Source: Marinimicrobium sp. C6131 (GTDB lineage: Bacteria > Pseudomonadota > Gammaproteobacteria > Pseudomonadales > Cellvibrionaceae). From it: DNA of 64,000 nucleotides. Numbering within the stretch: position 1 is the first letter of the stretch; every line of letters begins with the position of its first letter. Positions 8,227 to 17,539 of the stretch are shown here, one piece after another. The stretch lies in assembly GCF_026153455.1 (NCBI RefSeq), contig NZ_CP110629.1, positions 3,224,001-3,288,000 of the forward strand. The letters run 5' to 3'. The notes under the pieces are model-generated. The model was not told the origin of the DNA. It was given only the letters and a program-made list of their open reading frames with translations, and ran no database searches. The position numbers and the translations under genes were made by a program.

Positions 8227-10056
8227 TTACTCGACCGTCACACTCTTCGCCAGGTTGCGCGGCTGATCCACGTCGGTGCCTTTGATGATGGCCACGTAGT
8301 AGCTCAGCAACTGCAGGGGCAGGGTGTAGAGAATCGGCGCCAGCCAGGGGTGGCAGTGGGGAACGTTGATGACCCGCATGGTCTCGTCCGAGGCGAAGCT
8401 GGCTTCTACATCGGCGAACACATAGAGGATGCCTCCGCGGGCACGGACTTCTTCAACGTTGGATTTGAGTTTTTCCAGCAGCTCATTGTTCGGTGCGACC
8501 ACAATAATGGGCATTTGGGCGTCGATCAACGCCAGGGGGCCGTGCTTGAGTTCGCCGGCGGCGTAGGCTTCGGCGTGAATGTAGGAAATTTCTTTGAGTT
8601 TGAGCGCACCCTCCATCGCAATCGGGTACTGATCGCCCCGGCCGAGGAACAGCGCATGATGTTTGTCGGCAAACTCCTCGGCCAGATCTTCAATACGCTC
8701 CGCGAGCGACAGTGACTCTTCGAGCTTGGCCGGCAGACCTTTCAGGGCCTGAACCATATCGGCCTGCTGTTCGGCGCTCAGGCCGTTGTATTTGCCCAAT
8801 GCCAGCACCAGCATCGCCAGGCCCACCAGTTGGGTGGTGAACGCTTTGGTGGAGGCCACACCGATCTCCGCACCGGCGCGGGTCATAAAAGCCAGGTCGG
8901 ATTCGCGCACCAGGGAGGAGCCCGCCACGTTGCAGATGGTCAGGCTGCCGAGATAACCCAGTTCCTTGGCGAGGCGCAGAGCGGCGAGGGTGTCGGCGGT
9001 TTCGCCGGACTGGCTGATGGTGACCACCAGGCTGTCGGGCTGGACCACAGATTTTCGGTAACGGAATTCACTGGCGATTTCCACGTTGCAGGAGACATTC
9101 GCGAGGGATTCCAGCCAATAGCGGGCGACCATGGCCGAATGGTAGCTGGTACCACAGGCAACGATCTGGACGTGTTTCACTTTCTTCAGCAGCTCGGCAG
9201 CACCGTTGCCGAAGGTTTCGTCCAGTACGCTCTCTTTGCCCAGACGGCCTTCGAGGGTGTTGGTCACCGCGTGGGGCTGCTCGTAAATTTCCTTGAGCAT
9301 GAAGTGACGGTATTGGCCTTTGTCGCCGGCGTCGTAGCTGACGGTGGACTCATGCTCTTCGCGCTCAACGGCGTTGCCGTCTTTATCAAAGATGCGCACG
9401 CTGGCGCGGGTGATTTCCGCCACGTCACCTTCTTCCAGGAAGATAAACCGACGGGTCACCGGCAACAGGGCCAGCTGGTCCGAGGCGATAAAGTTTTCGC
9501 CGATGCCCAGGCCGATCACCAGCGGGCTGCCGGAGCGGGCCACCACCAGGCGCTCGGCGTCGTTGGCGTCCATCAGGACGGTGCCGTAGGCGCCGTCAAG
9601 CTGTTTCACGGCCTTCTGCACGGCACTCAGCAGATCGCCGGTTTCTTTCCGCGTTTGGTGCACCAGATGGGCAATGACTTCGGTATCGGTCTGGGAGTCA
9701 AACCGGTAGCCGTCGGCTTCGAGCTGCTTCTTGAGCGCACTGTGATTCTCGATGATGCCATTGTGCACGACGGCCAGTTGATCGTTGGAGACGTGTGGGT
9801 GGGCGTTGCGCTCGCTCGGTTCGCCATGGGTGGCCCAGCGGGTGTGGGCAATGCCGGTACCGCCCGGGGTTGGGCTGGCGGCCACGGCGTCGGCCAGTTC
9901 TTTGACTTTGCCCAGCCGGCGCAGGCGTTTGAGTTCGCCGTTGTTGACCACGGCCACACCAGCGGAGTCATAGCCCCGATACTCGAGGCGCCGAAGGCCT
10001 TCGACCAGAATATCCACCACATCCCGCTGCGCTACGGCGCCTACGATGCCACACAT
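8227..10056 (-). CDS. glmS: Glutamine-fructose-6-phosphate aminotransferase (isomerising)
   Basis: Makes glucosamine-6-phosphate from fructose-6-phosphate and glutamine, the first step to UDP-GlcNAc for peptidoglycan and LPS. The protein is 609 residues, the usual size. It starts MCGIVGAVA, so Cys2 becomes the N-terminal nucleophile of the glutaminase domain after Met removal; HTRWATHGEPSERNAHPH is also diagnostic. Two SIS sugar-isomerase domains follow (ACGTSYHSAMVARYW, SQSGETADTLAAL, ASTKAFTTQL), and the C-terminus is the typical PRNLAKSVTVE. The enzyme looks intact. The DeoR-type regulator lies 184 bases upstream on the same strand, separated by a large inverted repeat. Confidence 0.98.
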   Translation of the reverse strand: MCGIVGAVAQRDVVDILVEGLRRLEYRGYDSAGVAVVNNGELKRLRRLGKVKELADAVAASPTPGGTGIAHTRWATHGEPSERNAHPHVSNDQLAVVHNGIIENHSALKKQLEADGYRFDSQTDTEVIAHLVHQTRKETGDLLSAVQKAVKQLDGAYGTVLMDANDAERLVVARSGSPLVIGLGIGENFIASDQLALLPVTRRFIFLEEGDVAEITRASVRIFDKDGNAVEREEHESTVSYDAGDKGQYRHFMLKEIYEQPHAVTNTLEGRLGKESVLDETFGNGAAELLKKVKHVQIVACGTSYHSAMVARYWLESLANVSCNVEIASEFRYRKSVVQPDSLVVTISQSGETADTLAALRLAKELGYLGSLTICNVAGSSLVRESDLAFMTRAGAEIGVASTKAFTTQLVGLAMLVLALGKYNGLSAEQQADMVQALKGLPAKLEESLSLAERIEDLAEEFADKHHALFLGRGDQYPIAMEGALKLKEISYIHAEAYAAGELKHGPLALIDAQMPIIVVAPNNELLEKLKSNVEEVRARGGILYVFADVEASFASDETMRVINVPHCHPWLAPILYTLPLQLLSYYVAIIKGTDVDQPRNLAKSVTVE

Positions 10057-10098
10057 AATTTTTCTCCTTTGAGAAAATTCTAAATTCGTTTTGGGGGT

Positions 10099-10201
10099 AG
10101 GAGTTGGGTAAGGCCTTCACGGACACGCCGTGAATACGTCCCTGTAGGCTCGACGCCGGAATCCCGCCGGCGACGGTCCGTGAAGGCCTTACCCAACTCC
10201 T
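10099..10201. repeat. Large inverted repeat with 25-bp perfect arms between the regulator and glmS
   Basis: The arms at 10099-10123 and 10177-10201 are perfect complements of 25 bases (outer end AGGAGTTGGG). The 53-base interior holds two further small hairpins: 10117-10122 with 10128-10133, which competes with the outer stem, and a CGCCGG/CCGGCG pair around 10154-10172. Such nested palindromes resemble dispersed REP-like elements of gammaproteobacteria. No second copy is visible in this window. It sits about 40 bases before the glmS start codon, so it would be in the leader of glmS or end the regulator transcript. Confidence 0.7.
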
Positions 10202-10240
10202 GTCACGTATTTCAATTCTTAAAACTTTCCTTTGTCGGTT

Positions 10241-11005
10241 TCAGGAAGCCCGGATAACATCGACTCCCAAGGTCTCCAAACGTTGTTTTGCCTCATCAGG
10301 GAAATCCGAATCCGTTACCAGATACGCAATCCGCTCCCAGGGCAATTCCAGGTTGTGGATCTTCCGACCCAATTTATCCGACTCCGCCATCACGATGACC
10401 TCTCGGGCCACCTCGGCCATTACCTGGCTCAGGCTGTACAGCTCATTAAAAGTGGTGGTCCCGCGCTCCAGGTCCAGGCCATCGGCGCCAATAAACAACT
10501 GGTCAAAGTTGTAGGAGCGCAGCACCTGTTCGGCCAACTGCCCCTGAAACCCCTCGGACTGCGGATCCCAGGTGCCACCGGTCATCAGCAGGGTGGGTTC
10601 GTTTTCCAGCTCACGCAGGGCGTTGGCGATGTTCAGAGAGTTGGTCATCACCACCAGCCCCTGCTTGTGGGACAGCTCCGGCAGCAGGGCGGCGGTGGTG
10701 GTGCCACTGTCGATGATGATGCGATTGTGGTCCAGAATCAGGTCCGCCGCGGCTTTGGCCATGGACTGCTTTCGTTCCGAAACTTTTTCGGTGCCCGGAT
10801 CGACGATCATTTCCTGGGGCAGGGGCACGGCGCCGCCGTAGCGGCGCAGCAGCAGGCCATTGTCTTCCAGGGCCGCCAGGTCCTTGCGTACTGTCACCTC
10901 GGAGGTACCAAAGTGCTGGGCCAAGTGCTCGACACTGACCTCACCCGCCTGGGTGAGCATGTCGATAATGGCGCGTCGGCGCTGTTGGGTGTTGCGTTTG
11001 TTCAT
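10241..11005 (-). CDS. DeoR-family transcriptional regulator (GlmR-like)
   Basis: A 254-residue DeoR/GlpR-type repressor. The N-terminal helix-turn-helix (QQRRRAIIDMLTQAGEVSVE, then HFGTSEVTVRKDLAALED) is followed by the sugar-phosphate sensor domain (DSGTTTAALL, MTNSLNIANAL, IGADGLDLERGTTTFNE). In pseudomonads a DeoR regulator lies between glmU and glmS, and this gene has the same relation to glmS, so control of amino-sugar genes by a sugar phosphate is likely but not proven. I start it at the ATG at 11005 (MNKRNTQQRR); the open frame upstream does not resemble the family and overlaps the operator at 11131. It is divergent from the first halogenase gene. Confidence 0.9.
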   Translation of the reverse strand: MNKRNTQQRRRAIIDMLTQAGEVSVEHLAQHFGTSEVTVRKDLAALEDNGLLLRRYGGAVPLPQEMIVDPGTEKVSERKQSMAKAAADLILDHNRIIIDSGTTTAALLPELSHKQGLVVMTNSLNIANALRELENEPTLLMTGGTWDPQSEGFQGQLAEQVLRSYNFDQLFIGADGLDLERGTTTFNELYSLSQVMAEVAREVIVMAESDKLGRKIHNLELPWERIAYLVTDSDFPDEAKQRLETLGVDVIRAS

Positions 11006-11130
11006 CCTGGACGCTCTTGATAAAACTTTTGAAACGAAAGGTATTTTAATACAACGAAAGTTATATGCAAGACATCTTTCGGAGCGGAATTCCCCCTCCT
11101 GACGGAAGGCGAGCGGCTTCGATCGAAAAG

Positions 11131-11140
11131 ACAACGTTGT
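11131..11140. promoter_or_regulatory. ACAACGTTGT operator upstream of the first halogenase
   Basis: A perfect 10-base palindrome (flanked AAG/TTC) identical to the core found upstream of the chitinase, TonB receptor and hexosaminidase. It ends exactly where the predicted -35 element of the halogenase promoter begins, a position suited to repression. It also lies between the divergent DeoR regulator and the halogenase, so it could affect both. Confidence 0.7.
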
Positions 11141-11169
11141 TTCAGAGTTGGCGAGTCTGTGTCTATAAT
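11141..11169 (+). promoter_or_regulatory. Sigma-70 promoter of the first halogenase gene
   Basis: TTCAGA at 11141-11146 and a perfect TATAAT at 11164-11169 are separated by 17 bases. The start codon at 11197 follows about 20 bases after the likely transcription start. The operator directly abuts the -35 box. Confidence 0.6.
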
Positions 11170-11196
11170 GCAGACTGACTTCAGACGGGGAGCACC

Positions 11197-12708
11197 ATGG
11201 GCAATTCAGCGGTCAATCAGGTCGTCATTCTCGGGGGTGGCACCGCGGGCTGGATGGCGGCCGCCAGCCTGGCACGTTACTTCGAGGGGCGACAGGCTCA
11301 GATCACTCTGGTGGAGTCGGCGGATATCGGTACCGTGGGCGTGGGGGAGGCGACCATTCCCAGTATCCGGGACTTCAATGCCTCGCTCGGCGTTGATGAA
11401 CGGGATTTCATCCGTGCCACCGATGCCACGTTCAAGCTGGGCATCGAGTTCTGTGATTGGCGAGCCCCCGGCTCGGCGTTCTTTCATCCTTTTGCCGACT
11501 TTGGTCAGCCTCTGAACGGCGTGGCATTTCACCACTACCTCAACCGATTGCGAGGCGACGACCTCGGCCACTCACTCGAAGATCATTGCTTTGCGGTGCA
11601 ACTGGCCCGCCGAGGCCGTTTCGCTCAGCCCCACGAGCAACCACCCACCCCATTGGCCGACTACGGCTACGCCTACCATTTCGATGCGGGACGCTATGCC
11701 AGTTTTCTGCGCCGGTATGCGGAAGCCCGGGGCGTTATTCGCCGCGAAGGGAAAGTGACGCATGTGGAGCAGGACCCGAACAACGGGTTTATCACCGCAC
11801 TGCACCTGGACGACGGGGGACGCGCCGAAGCTCAGCTTTTTATCGACTGCTCCGGCTTCCGGGGCGTGCTCATTGAGCAGACCCTGCAGGCCGGCCATGA
11901 AGACTGGCGGCAGTGGTTACCCTGCGACAGTGCGATTGCGGCGCCCGGTGCGGCGATGGCGGAGCCGCCCCCCTACACCCGCTGCACCGCGCTTGACGCG
12001 GGTTGGCAGTGGCGTATTCCCCTCCAGTCCCGCACCGGCAACGGGTACGTGTACAGCCAGGCGTTTGTCTCGGATGAGCAGGCCAAACAGACACTTTTGA
12101 AGCAAATGGCCGAATCACCCCTGAAGGATCCTAAAACATTCCGCTTTGTTGCGGGCCCCCGGAAATCCATCTGGGAAAAGAACTGTTTTGCACTGGGATT
12201 GGCGTCCGGTTTTCTTGAACCTCTGGAGAGCACCAGCATCTCGCTGATTCAGACCGGTATTGCCAAGCTGCTGCGCCTGTTCCCGGAGTCGGGTTTCCAT
12301 GAAGTCGACCGGGCCGAAGCCAACCGCCAGCACCACCACGAATTTGAACGTATCCGCGATTTTCTGGTACTGCATTACAAAACCACACAGCGGACGGATA
12401 CCCCATTCTGGCGGCACTGCCAGGCCATGCCGATACCGGACTCGCTGGCCCATAAGCTGGAGCTGTTCAGGCATCGCGGTGAGCTGGTCAAGATGGAGCC
12501 GGAGGCATTTGAACCCGACAGTTGGTTGGCCATCTATTCCGGCATGGGTGTACAGCCGACACACTACGACATTCGGGCGAATAAGGTACCAGAGACCACG
12601 CTGACCGATGAGCTGGGCAAAATGCGCGCGATGATAACGCAGGCGGCGGAGCAGGCGCCTTCCCACAGCGCATTTATCCGTCAACACGAACTGGACCGTC
12701 AATCTTGA
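11197..12708 (+). CDS. Flavin-dependent tryptophan-halogenase homologue, copy 1
   Basis: A 503-residue FADH2-dependent halogenase (PF04820). The N-terminal FAD site is VVILGGGTAGWMAAASLARY. K80 (ATFKLGIEF) aligns with the catalytic lysine of PrnA/RebH, which carries the haloamine or hypohalous acid, and E344 (LEPLESTSI) with the essential glutamate. The halogenase-specific WQWRIP motif (AGWQWRIPLQ) is also present, so it looks catalytically complete. Related genes beside TonB receptors are known in Xanthomonas and Caulobacter relatives, and some accept indole, but their native substrate is unknown. Here it belongs to the chitin/GlcNAc regulon by its operator. It is 30-50% alike, by eye, to the copy at 12734-14239, to which it is convergent. 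A separate flavin reductase is not encoded nearby. Confidence 0.88.
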   Translation: MGNSAVNQVVILGGGTAGWMAAASLARYFEGRQAQITLVESADIGTVGVGEATIPSIRDFNASLGVDERDFIRATDATFKLGIEFCDWRAPGSAFFHPFADFGQPLNGVAFHHYLNRLRGDDLGHSLEDHCFAVQLARRGRFAQPHEQPPTPLADYGYAYHFDAGRYASFLRRYAEARGVIRREGKVTHVEQDPNNGFITALHLDDGGRAEAQLFIDCSGFRGVLIEQTLQAGHEDWRQWLPCDSAIAAPGAAMAEPPPYTRCTALDAGWQWRIPLQSRTGNGYVYSQAFVSDEQAKQTLLKQMAESPLKDPKTFRFVAGPRKSIWEKNCFALGLASGFLEPLESTSISLIQTGIAKLLRLFPESGFHEVDRAEANRQHHHEFERIRDFLVLHYKTTQRTDTPFWRHCQAMPIPDSLAHKLELFRHRGELVKMEPEAFEPDSWLAIYSGMGVQPTHYDIRANKVPETTLTDELGKMRAMITQAAEQAPSHSAFIRQHELDRQS

Positions 12709-12733
12709 GGATCAGAGAAGATCCGGATTTTGG

Positions 12734-14239
12734 TCAGCCGGTGCGGTTCAGCGATTGCAGATAATCGTTGTGGGTCGGCGCCTGGGCGACCGCGTCGGCC
12801 ACTGACTGACGCATTGCTTTCAGGGCCTCCTTCAGGTACTGAAGGTCCAGACGATCCACCCCCGGGTGATAACGCTCGGGCAAAACGCCCAATCCGGAAT
12901 AAATGGCCAGCCAGCTTGCCGGGCCAAAGATTTCAGCGCGATAGCGAAGCAGCTCACCGTGCGCCCGGAATGCGTCCACCTTCTCCCGCAAGGTGTCCGG
13001 TATTGGCATTGCGCGGCAACGCTCCCAGAAGGGTGAGTCCGTTCGACCATTCAGCTTGTAATGCAGGATGATGAAGTCCCTGACCCGCTCATACTCCAGT
13101 GCGGTGTCTTCATTGAACCGGTCTGTTTCAGCCTGTGTGTACCAGGGTTTTTGAAACGCCCGACGAATTTTGTGGATGGCGGTTTCCACCAGGGCAATAC
13201 TGGTACTCTCCAGCGGCTCGAGAAAGCCCGCTGACAGACCGACCGCGATACAGTTCCGGTTCCAGGCACGCCGACGTCGACCGGCCGTGAATCGGAAGGG
13301 TTTAGGGTCGTTCAAAAGCGGACCGTCTATATGATCAACCAGCGTTGAAGTGGCCTCGTCATCGCTAACGTGGTCGCTGCAGTATACATAGCCGTTTCCC
13401 TGTCGCGTTTGCAACGGAATTCGCCACTGCCATCCGGCCGTCTGGGCGCGGCTGACCGTGTAGGGTGGTGCCTCACCGAATCGTTCACTTTGAACCGCCA
13501 CCGCCCGATCACAGTGCAACCATTCGCTCCAGTCACAGTAACCGGTGTTCAGGGTCTGCTCGATCAATAGCGCACGGAAGCCGGAACAGTCGATAAACAG
13601 GTCACCACCGACGACGTTACCCGAATCCAGATACAGCGCCTCGATATCGCCTGTCTCAGGATGCTGTCTGACCGACTCGATTCTGGCATCCAGCCTCTCT
13701 ACGCCATGACGCTCGGCGTAACCCCTCATCAGGCGCCCGAAGGCCGCAGCATCAAAATGCAGCGCCCAATCAAATACCGATAGCTCTGATGGAGGTTGGG
13801 GAGAAGGAGGCGTAAAGCGTTGGCGGCGAGCCAACTGCAACCCCAGCGAGTAATCCGCCAACTCAGAGGTATCACCGTGCTGACGAAGCTTCAGCCAATA
13901 GTGGTGAAAGTCGATGCCGTTGGCTTTTTGTCCGAACACACCAAAAGGGTGAATGAAGTCACTGCCGGGTTCTCGCCACTGTTCAAACTGAATGCCCAGT
14001 TTGACGGTGGCTTGCGTCGCGCGCATCACCTCGGTATCGGTCATGCCGAGATCCGCATAAAACTGGCGCAGGGTTGGAATGGTTGCCTCCCCGACACCCA
14101 CGGTTCCAATATCCGAGGATTCCACCAGGGTTATTCGGATGTCCGTTTTACGGAAGTGCCGGGCCAGACGGGCCGCCGTCATCCAGCCAGCGGTACCCCC
14201 ACCGACAATAACCAGCTGCTTGAGTGTGTGCCGGATCAC
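12734..14239 (-). CDS. Flavin-dependent tryptophan-halogenase homologue, copy 2
   Basis: A second member of the same family, about 501 residues. It has the FAD motif LVIVGGGTAGWMTAARLARH, K80 in ATVKLGIQF, the WQWRIP motif (AGWQWRIPLQ) and the LEPLESTSI glutamate, so every known catalytic feature is intact. I chose the GTG at 14239: it has an excellent GAGGAGG ribosome-binding site five bases upstream and yields the family-like start VIRHTLKQLVIVGGG. The open frame continues 16 codons further upstream. It lies 93 bases downstream of the TonB receptor on the same strand and is probably co-transcribed with it, which suggests that its substrate arrives through that receptor. Paralogue of the copy at 11197-12708. 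Confidence 0.87.
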   Translation of the reverse strand: MIRHTLKQLVIVGGGTAGWMTAARLARHFRKTDIRITLVESSDIGTVGVGEATIPTLRQFYADLGMTDTEVMRATQATVKLGIQFEQWREPGSDFIHPFGVFGQKANGIDFHHYWLKLRQHGDTSELADYSLGLQLARRQRFTPPSPQPPSELSVFDWALHFDAAAFGRLMRGYAERHGVERLDARIESVRQHPETGDIEALYLDSGNVVGGDLFIDCSGFRALLIEQTLNTGYCDWSEWLHCDRAVAVQSERFGEAPPYTVSRAQTAGWQWRIPLQTRQGNGYVYCSDHVSDDEATSTLVDHIDGPLLNDPKPFRFTAGRRRRAWNRNCIAVGLSAGFLEPLESTSIALVETAIHKIRRAFQKPWYTQAETDRFNEDTALEYERVRDFIILHYKLNGRTDSPFWERCRAMPIPDTLREKVDAFRAHGELLRYRAEIFGPASWLAIYSGLGVLPERYHPGVDRLDLQYLKEALKAMRQSVADAVAQAPTHNDYLQSLNRTG

Positions 14240-14332
14240 CGAAACCTCCTCAACGGAAAAAACCGCCACGATCACTCGCGGCGGCACAACGATCGGGCCT
14301 CCATGCCCTTACTGAGTCAGATGACACCCAAC

Positions 14333-17300
14333 TTAAAATGTGTAACGCGCACCCAGTGCCCAGCGAGCCTCGTAGATATTCTGGAAGGCCTTCTGGTCTT
14401 CAAATTCCAGGTAGGTCTGCTGGAATTCCTCGGTGATGTTGGAACCGTTCACGTACAACGCCAACTCATCGGTCACATCCCAGGTCACGTTCAGGTCGAG
14501 CTGACCGTAATCATCCTGGTACAGCGCCTGTTCGGCCAAGGCCGGGCCGCCGACGCTGATCAGGCGGGGCGAGCGGAAGTTATAGGCCAGGCGGGCTGAC
14601 AGATAGTTGTTTTCAAACCAGCCGACAATGTTGTAAGTGTCCTCGGAGTTATTGACGAACGGCAGTTCTTTGCCTTCCACACCAACCGCGTCTTGCGAAC
14701 TCTCGGACAAGGTATAGTTGACGTCAAAACCGAAATTCTCCAGCGCACCGGCCGTGAAATCACCGAAGGCCACTTTGGCGGCGAGTTCCAGACCATTGAC
14801 CTTGCCACCCGTGCCCTGAACCGGCGCGGTGAACTCCCAGGGACCGCGACGAATGCCATCGGCGTCGGGCTCGTCAATGATCACGGTACCGCTCTGGACA
14901 AAACTGTCAATTTCAATCTGGAACAGGGTTGCGCTCAGCACCGAAGCATCCCCCGCATACCATTCCGCTGACAGATCGTAATTTTTCGCCCGTGTCGGAT
15001 CCAGCTCCGGGTTACCACTCAGAGAGCCACCGGTCACTCGCATGCACTGGCAGTCGTCATTGAATACTCGCCCGACGCTTTTCGCACCCCCCCAGGTCAA
15101 CAGATCCAGCGGTTGCATCGTTTCGCCATAACCCAAGCGGAACTTGAGGGTATCGGTGGCATCCCAGGCAACGTTCAGGCTGGGTAGCACGTCAGTGTAA
15201 CTGCGGCGCGTGACGACATCACCGATATCGTAGCTCACCCCCGAGTGCGGCACACCGCCACCGACTTCGTTCTGAACCACGGTCAGATCGGTTTCGACAA
15301 CTTTGACACCCAGGTTACCGGTGATGTCATCACCTACGGCGAAGTTGGCCTGTGCAAAATAGCTGAACTCATCCAGACCGACGCTGTAGGACTGACCTGG
15401 CTGGGGGAAACGGATCTGCTCCCCGAAGACACTCTCCTGATAGGCAAGAGTATCGTCCAGGGCACGGGGATCCACCGCCCACACACCCGGTACACCGGAA
15501 ACCGGACCAAGGTCATCCACCCAGACGATGTCGTTGTACTGATCGATCGCGATCGGGGGAATCAGGGTGTAGTTTTCGAAGACCTGATTGCCATCGTCGT
15601 CCAGTACCGGGTCGCCGTTCTCGTCGACCAGGAACTCACCCTGCTGTCTGTCCGGATCACATTCACTGGTACCGGCGAACTGGTCCACCGCCTTCCACTG
15701 GGCTTGACACCCGGTATCATCAAACTCCGCGAAGTACGAGAACACTTCGTGCTCCACCGTTCGCTCGCTTTGACGCAGACCGAAATCAACACTGGTGATG
15801 AAGGGACTGTCGGAGAACTCGTAGTTCCAGCGGGTACTGAAGGTGTTCATTTCACCTTCATCATTGGTGTTGTTTTCCGAGGACATGGCGCCGACATGAT
15901 AGGCTCGGGGATCCGCCATGTAGTCGGCAACGCTCATTTCTCCAAGGCCGCCACTGACGGTCTGGTCAAAGCCGGTGAATACCGGATGCTCGCCAGAGGC
16001 ATCGTAGCCAATCAGGAAGTCACTGTCCTCGATACTGTAGGGTGAATATTGAACAAAGCAGCCACCATCTTCACCGACGGCGGTACCGGGCACGGCGTTG
16101 TCTCCGGTACAGTCACCCGCCGGCCTCAGGCCGCCAGGTCCGGTGACCAGTGTGCCCTGATCAATACTCATCAGGTCACCTTCCACATAACCGTGGCGCA
16201 TCTTCGCCTCGGCAGTCGCTCGGGTAACCCGGACCTGACCGGTCAGTGCGCCACCGTTATCGAAGTTCAATTCGGCGCTACTGTTGTTGGACTCTTCTTC
16301 GTTGTAGTTCACCTGACTGAACGACTGCAACCGGTAGGGCCTCGCTTCAAACGCGTTTACCGTACCCCACTCCTGTCCGTTGTAATCAAAGCGGTCACGA
16401 ACCAGGCTGCCTTCCTGGGCAAACGCGTAGTTATTGAACGTCTGCCAGCGGTTGTTGTGAGACATGCCGGCCCGCCGGTTCCAGCGATCCTGCTTGCTGT
16501 AAAAGTGATCAACCACCAGCTCAACCCCTTCGGACAGCCGAGCCTGGAAGGACAGGTTCAGGCCATCGCGCTGGCGTTCTTCAACTTTGTTGAAAGCGGC
16601 AAAACCCTGAGGTACCACGTGGTACACATCCTGATTAACAGGAGGTGCGCCCCAGGTGTAGTTGTTGTTCGCCGCACCGATACCGCCGTTTTCAGAGGTA
16701 TCGAAGTAACCGTTGTAGTCCGTCGCCAGGTTCTTCTCGGTGGTCACGGCGCTGACCAGAAAGCCAACGTTGTCATTGTTCCACCCAATCAGACCGCTGA
16801 CCGTGGGATCGGTCTCCTCACTGATGGAACCGCGATCCACTTCGACCGACGCCGATGCGGTAAAGCCGCTATCGAGATCAAACGGACGGCGGGTTTTCAG
16901 ATCCACGGTGCCGGAAATACCCAGGGTGCTCAGAGTGGCCAGCGGCGATTTATATACGTCGGCGCCGGAAAACAACTGGGAGGGGAGGTCACCAAAGTCG
17001 GCGCCGGAGGAGTCAATGGTGGTGGCACTCAGAAAGGTTTCACCGTTGAGCGAGGTGGCAACATTGGCCAGGCCGCGAATCTGGACCGGACCACCTTCAC
17101 CGGCGGTGCGCTCCACCTGAATACCGGGAATCCGCTGGAGGGAGTCGGCGATGGTGACATCCGGCAGCTTACCGATGTCTTCGGCGGAAATGGCATCGAC
17201 GACCGAGGCCGCATCACGTTTGGTGTTCACCGCGTTGAGCTGGGAGGCGTACACGCCGGTGACCACAATTTCTTCCAGCATGGGCTCATCCTGCGCCTGC

Positions 17301-17398
17301 ACCAATGCGGGTGCGATCAGCAGTGATGAAATGCTGGATGCGAGCAGGGTTTTTCTGAAACCCTTGGGTTTATTGAATGCTTTGCTGCGAGTTTCCAT
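14333..17398 (-). CDS. TonB-dependent outer-membrane receptor (chitin locus)
   Basis: A 1021-residue receptor of the Xanthomonas/Caulobacter carbohydrate type (TIGR01782-like). Residues 1 to about 35 are a long signal peptide ending APALVQAQ. A TonB-box-like segment follows (EEIVVTGVYASQ). The plug domain spans about residues 55-190 (IADSLQRIPGIQVERTAGEG, PVQIRGLANVATSLNG) and the 22-strand barrel fills the rest, ending in the aromatic residue typical of outer-membrane barrels (ALGARYTF). Neighbours (GH20 hexosaminidase upstream, halogenase downstream, shared operator) point to uptake of chito-oligosaccharides. That substrate is inferred from context only. AGGAGG precedes the ATG. Confidence 0.93.
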   Translation of the reverse strand: METRSKAFNKPKGFRKTLLASSISSLLIAPALVQAQDEPMLEEIVVTGVYASQLNAVNTKRDAASVVDAISAEDIGKLPDVTIADSLQRIPGIQVERTAGEGGPVQIRGLANVATSLNGETFLSATTIDSSGADFGDLPSQLFSGADVYKSPLATLSTLGISGTVDLKTRRPFDLDSGFTASASVEVDRGSISEETDPTVSGLIGWNNDNVGFLVSAVTTEKNLATDYNGYFDTSENGGIGAANNNYTWGAPPVNQDVYHVVPQGFAAFNKVEERQRDGLNLSFQARLSEGVELVVDHFYSKQDRWNRRAGMSHNNRWQTFNNYAFAQEGSLVRDRFDYNGQEWGTVNAFEARPYRLQSFSQVNYNEEESNNSSAELNFDNGGALTGQVRVTRATAEAKMRHGYVEGDLMSIDQGTLVTGPGGLRPAGDCTGDNAVPGTAVGEDGGCFVQYSPYSIEDSDFLIGYDASGEHPVFTGFDQTVSGGLGEMSVADYMADPRAYHVGAMSSENNTNDEGEMNTFSTRWNYEFSDSPFITSVDFGLRQSERTVEHEVFSYFAEFDDTGCQAQWKAVDQFAGTSECDPDRQQGEFLVDENGDPVLDDDGNQVFENYTLIPPIAIDQYNDIVWVDDLGPVSGVPGVWAVDPRALDDTLAYQESVFGEQIRFPQPGQSYSVGLDEFSYFAQANFAVGDDITGNLGVKVVETDLTVVQNEVGGGVPHSGVSYDIGDVVTRRSYTDVLPSLNVAWDATDTLKFRLGYGETMQPLDLLTWGGAKSVGRVFNDDCQCMRVTGGSLSGNPELDPTRAKNYDLSAEWYAGDASVLSATLFQIEIDSFVQSGTVIIDEPDADGIRRGPWEFTAPVQGTGGKVNGLELAAKVAFGDFTAGALENFGFDVNYTLSESSQDAVGVEGKELPFVNNSEDTYNIVGWFENNYLSARLAYNFRSPRLISVGGPALAEQALYQDDYGQLDLNVTWDVTDELALYVNGSNITEEFQQTYLEFEDQKAFQNIYEARWALGARYTF

Positions 17399-17486
17399 GA
17401 CGACCTCCTAACGGATCTTATGTTGTTTTGATGGACGTTGTTGGTACTACGGTTTTCTAGCCTATGCTCTTTTTACGCCCAACGGG

Positions 17487-17496
17487 ACAACGTTGT
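17487..17496. promoter_or_regulatory. ACAACGTTGT operator upstream of the TonB receptor
   Basis: A perfect palindrome, extended to GACAACGTTGTC, lies about 90 bases before the receptor start and between it and the hexosaminidase gene upstream. Its presence suggests that the receptor has its own regulated promoter rather than depending on read-through. A clear -10/-35 pair is not obvious; TTGGGC with TAGAAA at 17-base spacing is the best candidate. Confidence 0.7.
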
Positions 17497-17539
17497 CAAA
17501 CACTTTTTTGTAAAAAGTTGTTCCGCTACCACCCGCCGG

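Noticed and set aside
10057..10240. glmS ribozyme or other metabolite riboswitch before glmS
   Set aside because: The inverted repeat there does not have the glmS ribozyme core, which is a Gram-positive feature, and no known riboswitch consensus is visible.
16763..16774. CCAACGTTGTCA in the TonB receptor gene as a further operator
   Set aside because: It lacks the first base of the palindrome, lies deep in the coding region and is not near a promoter.
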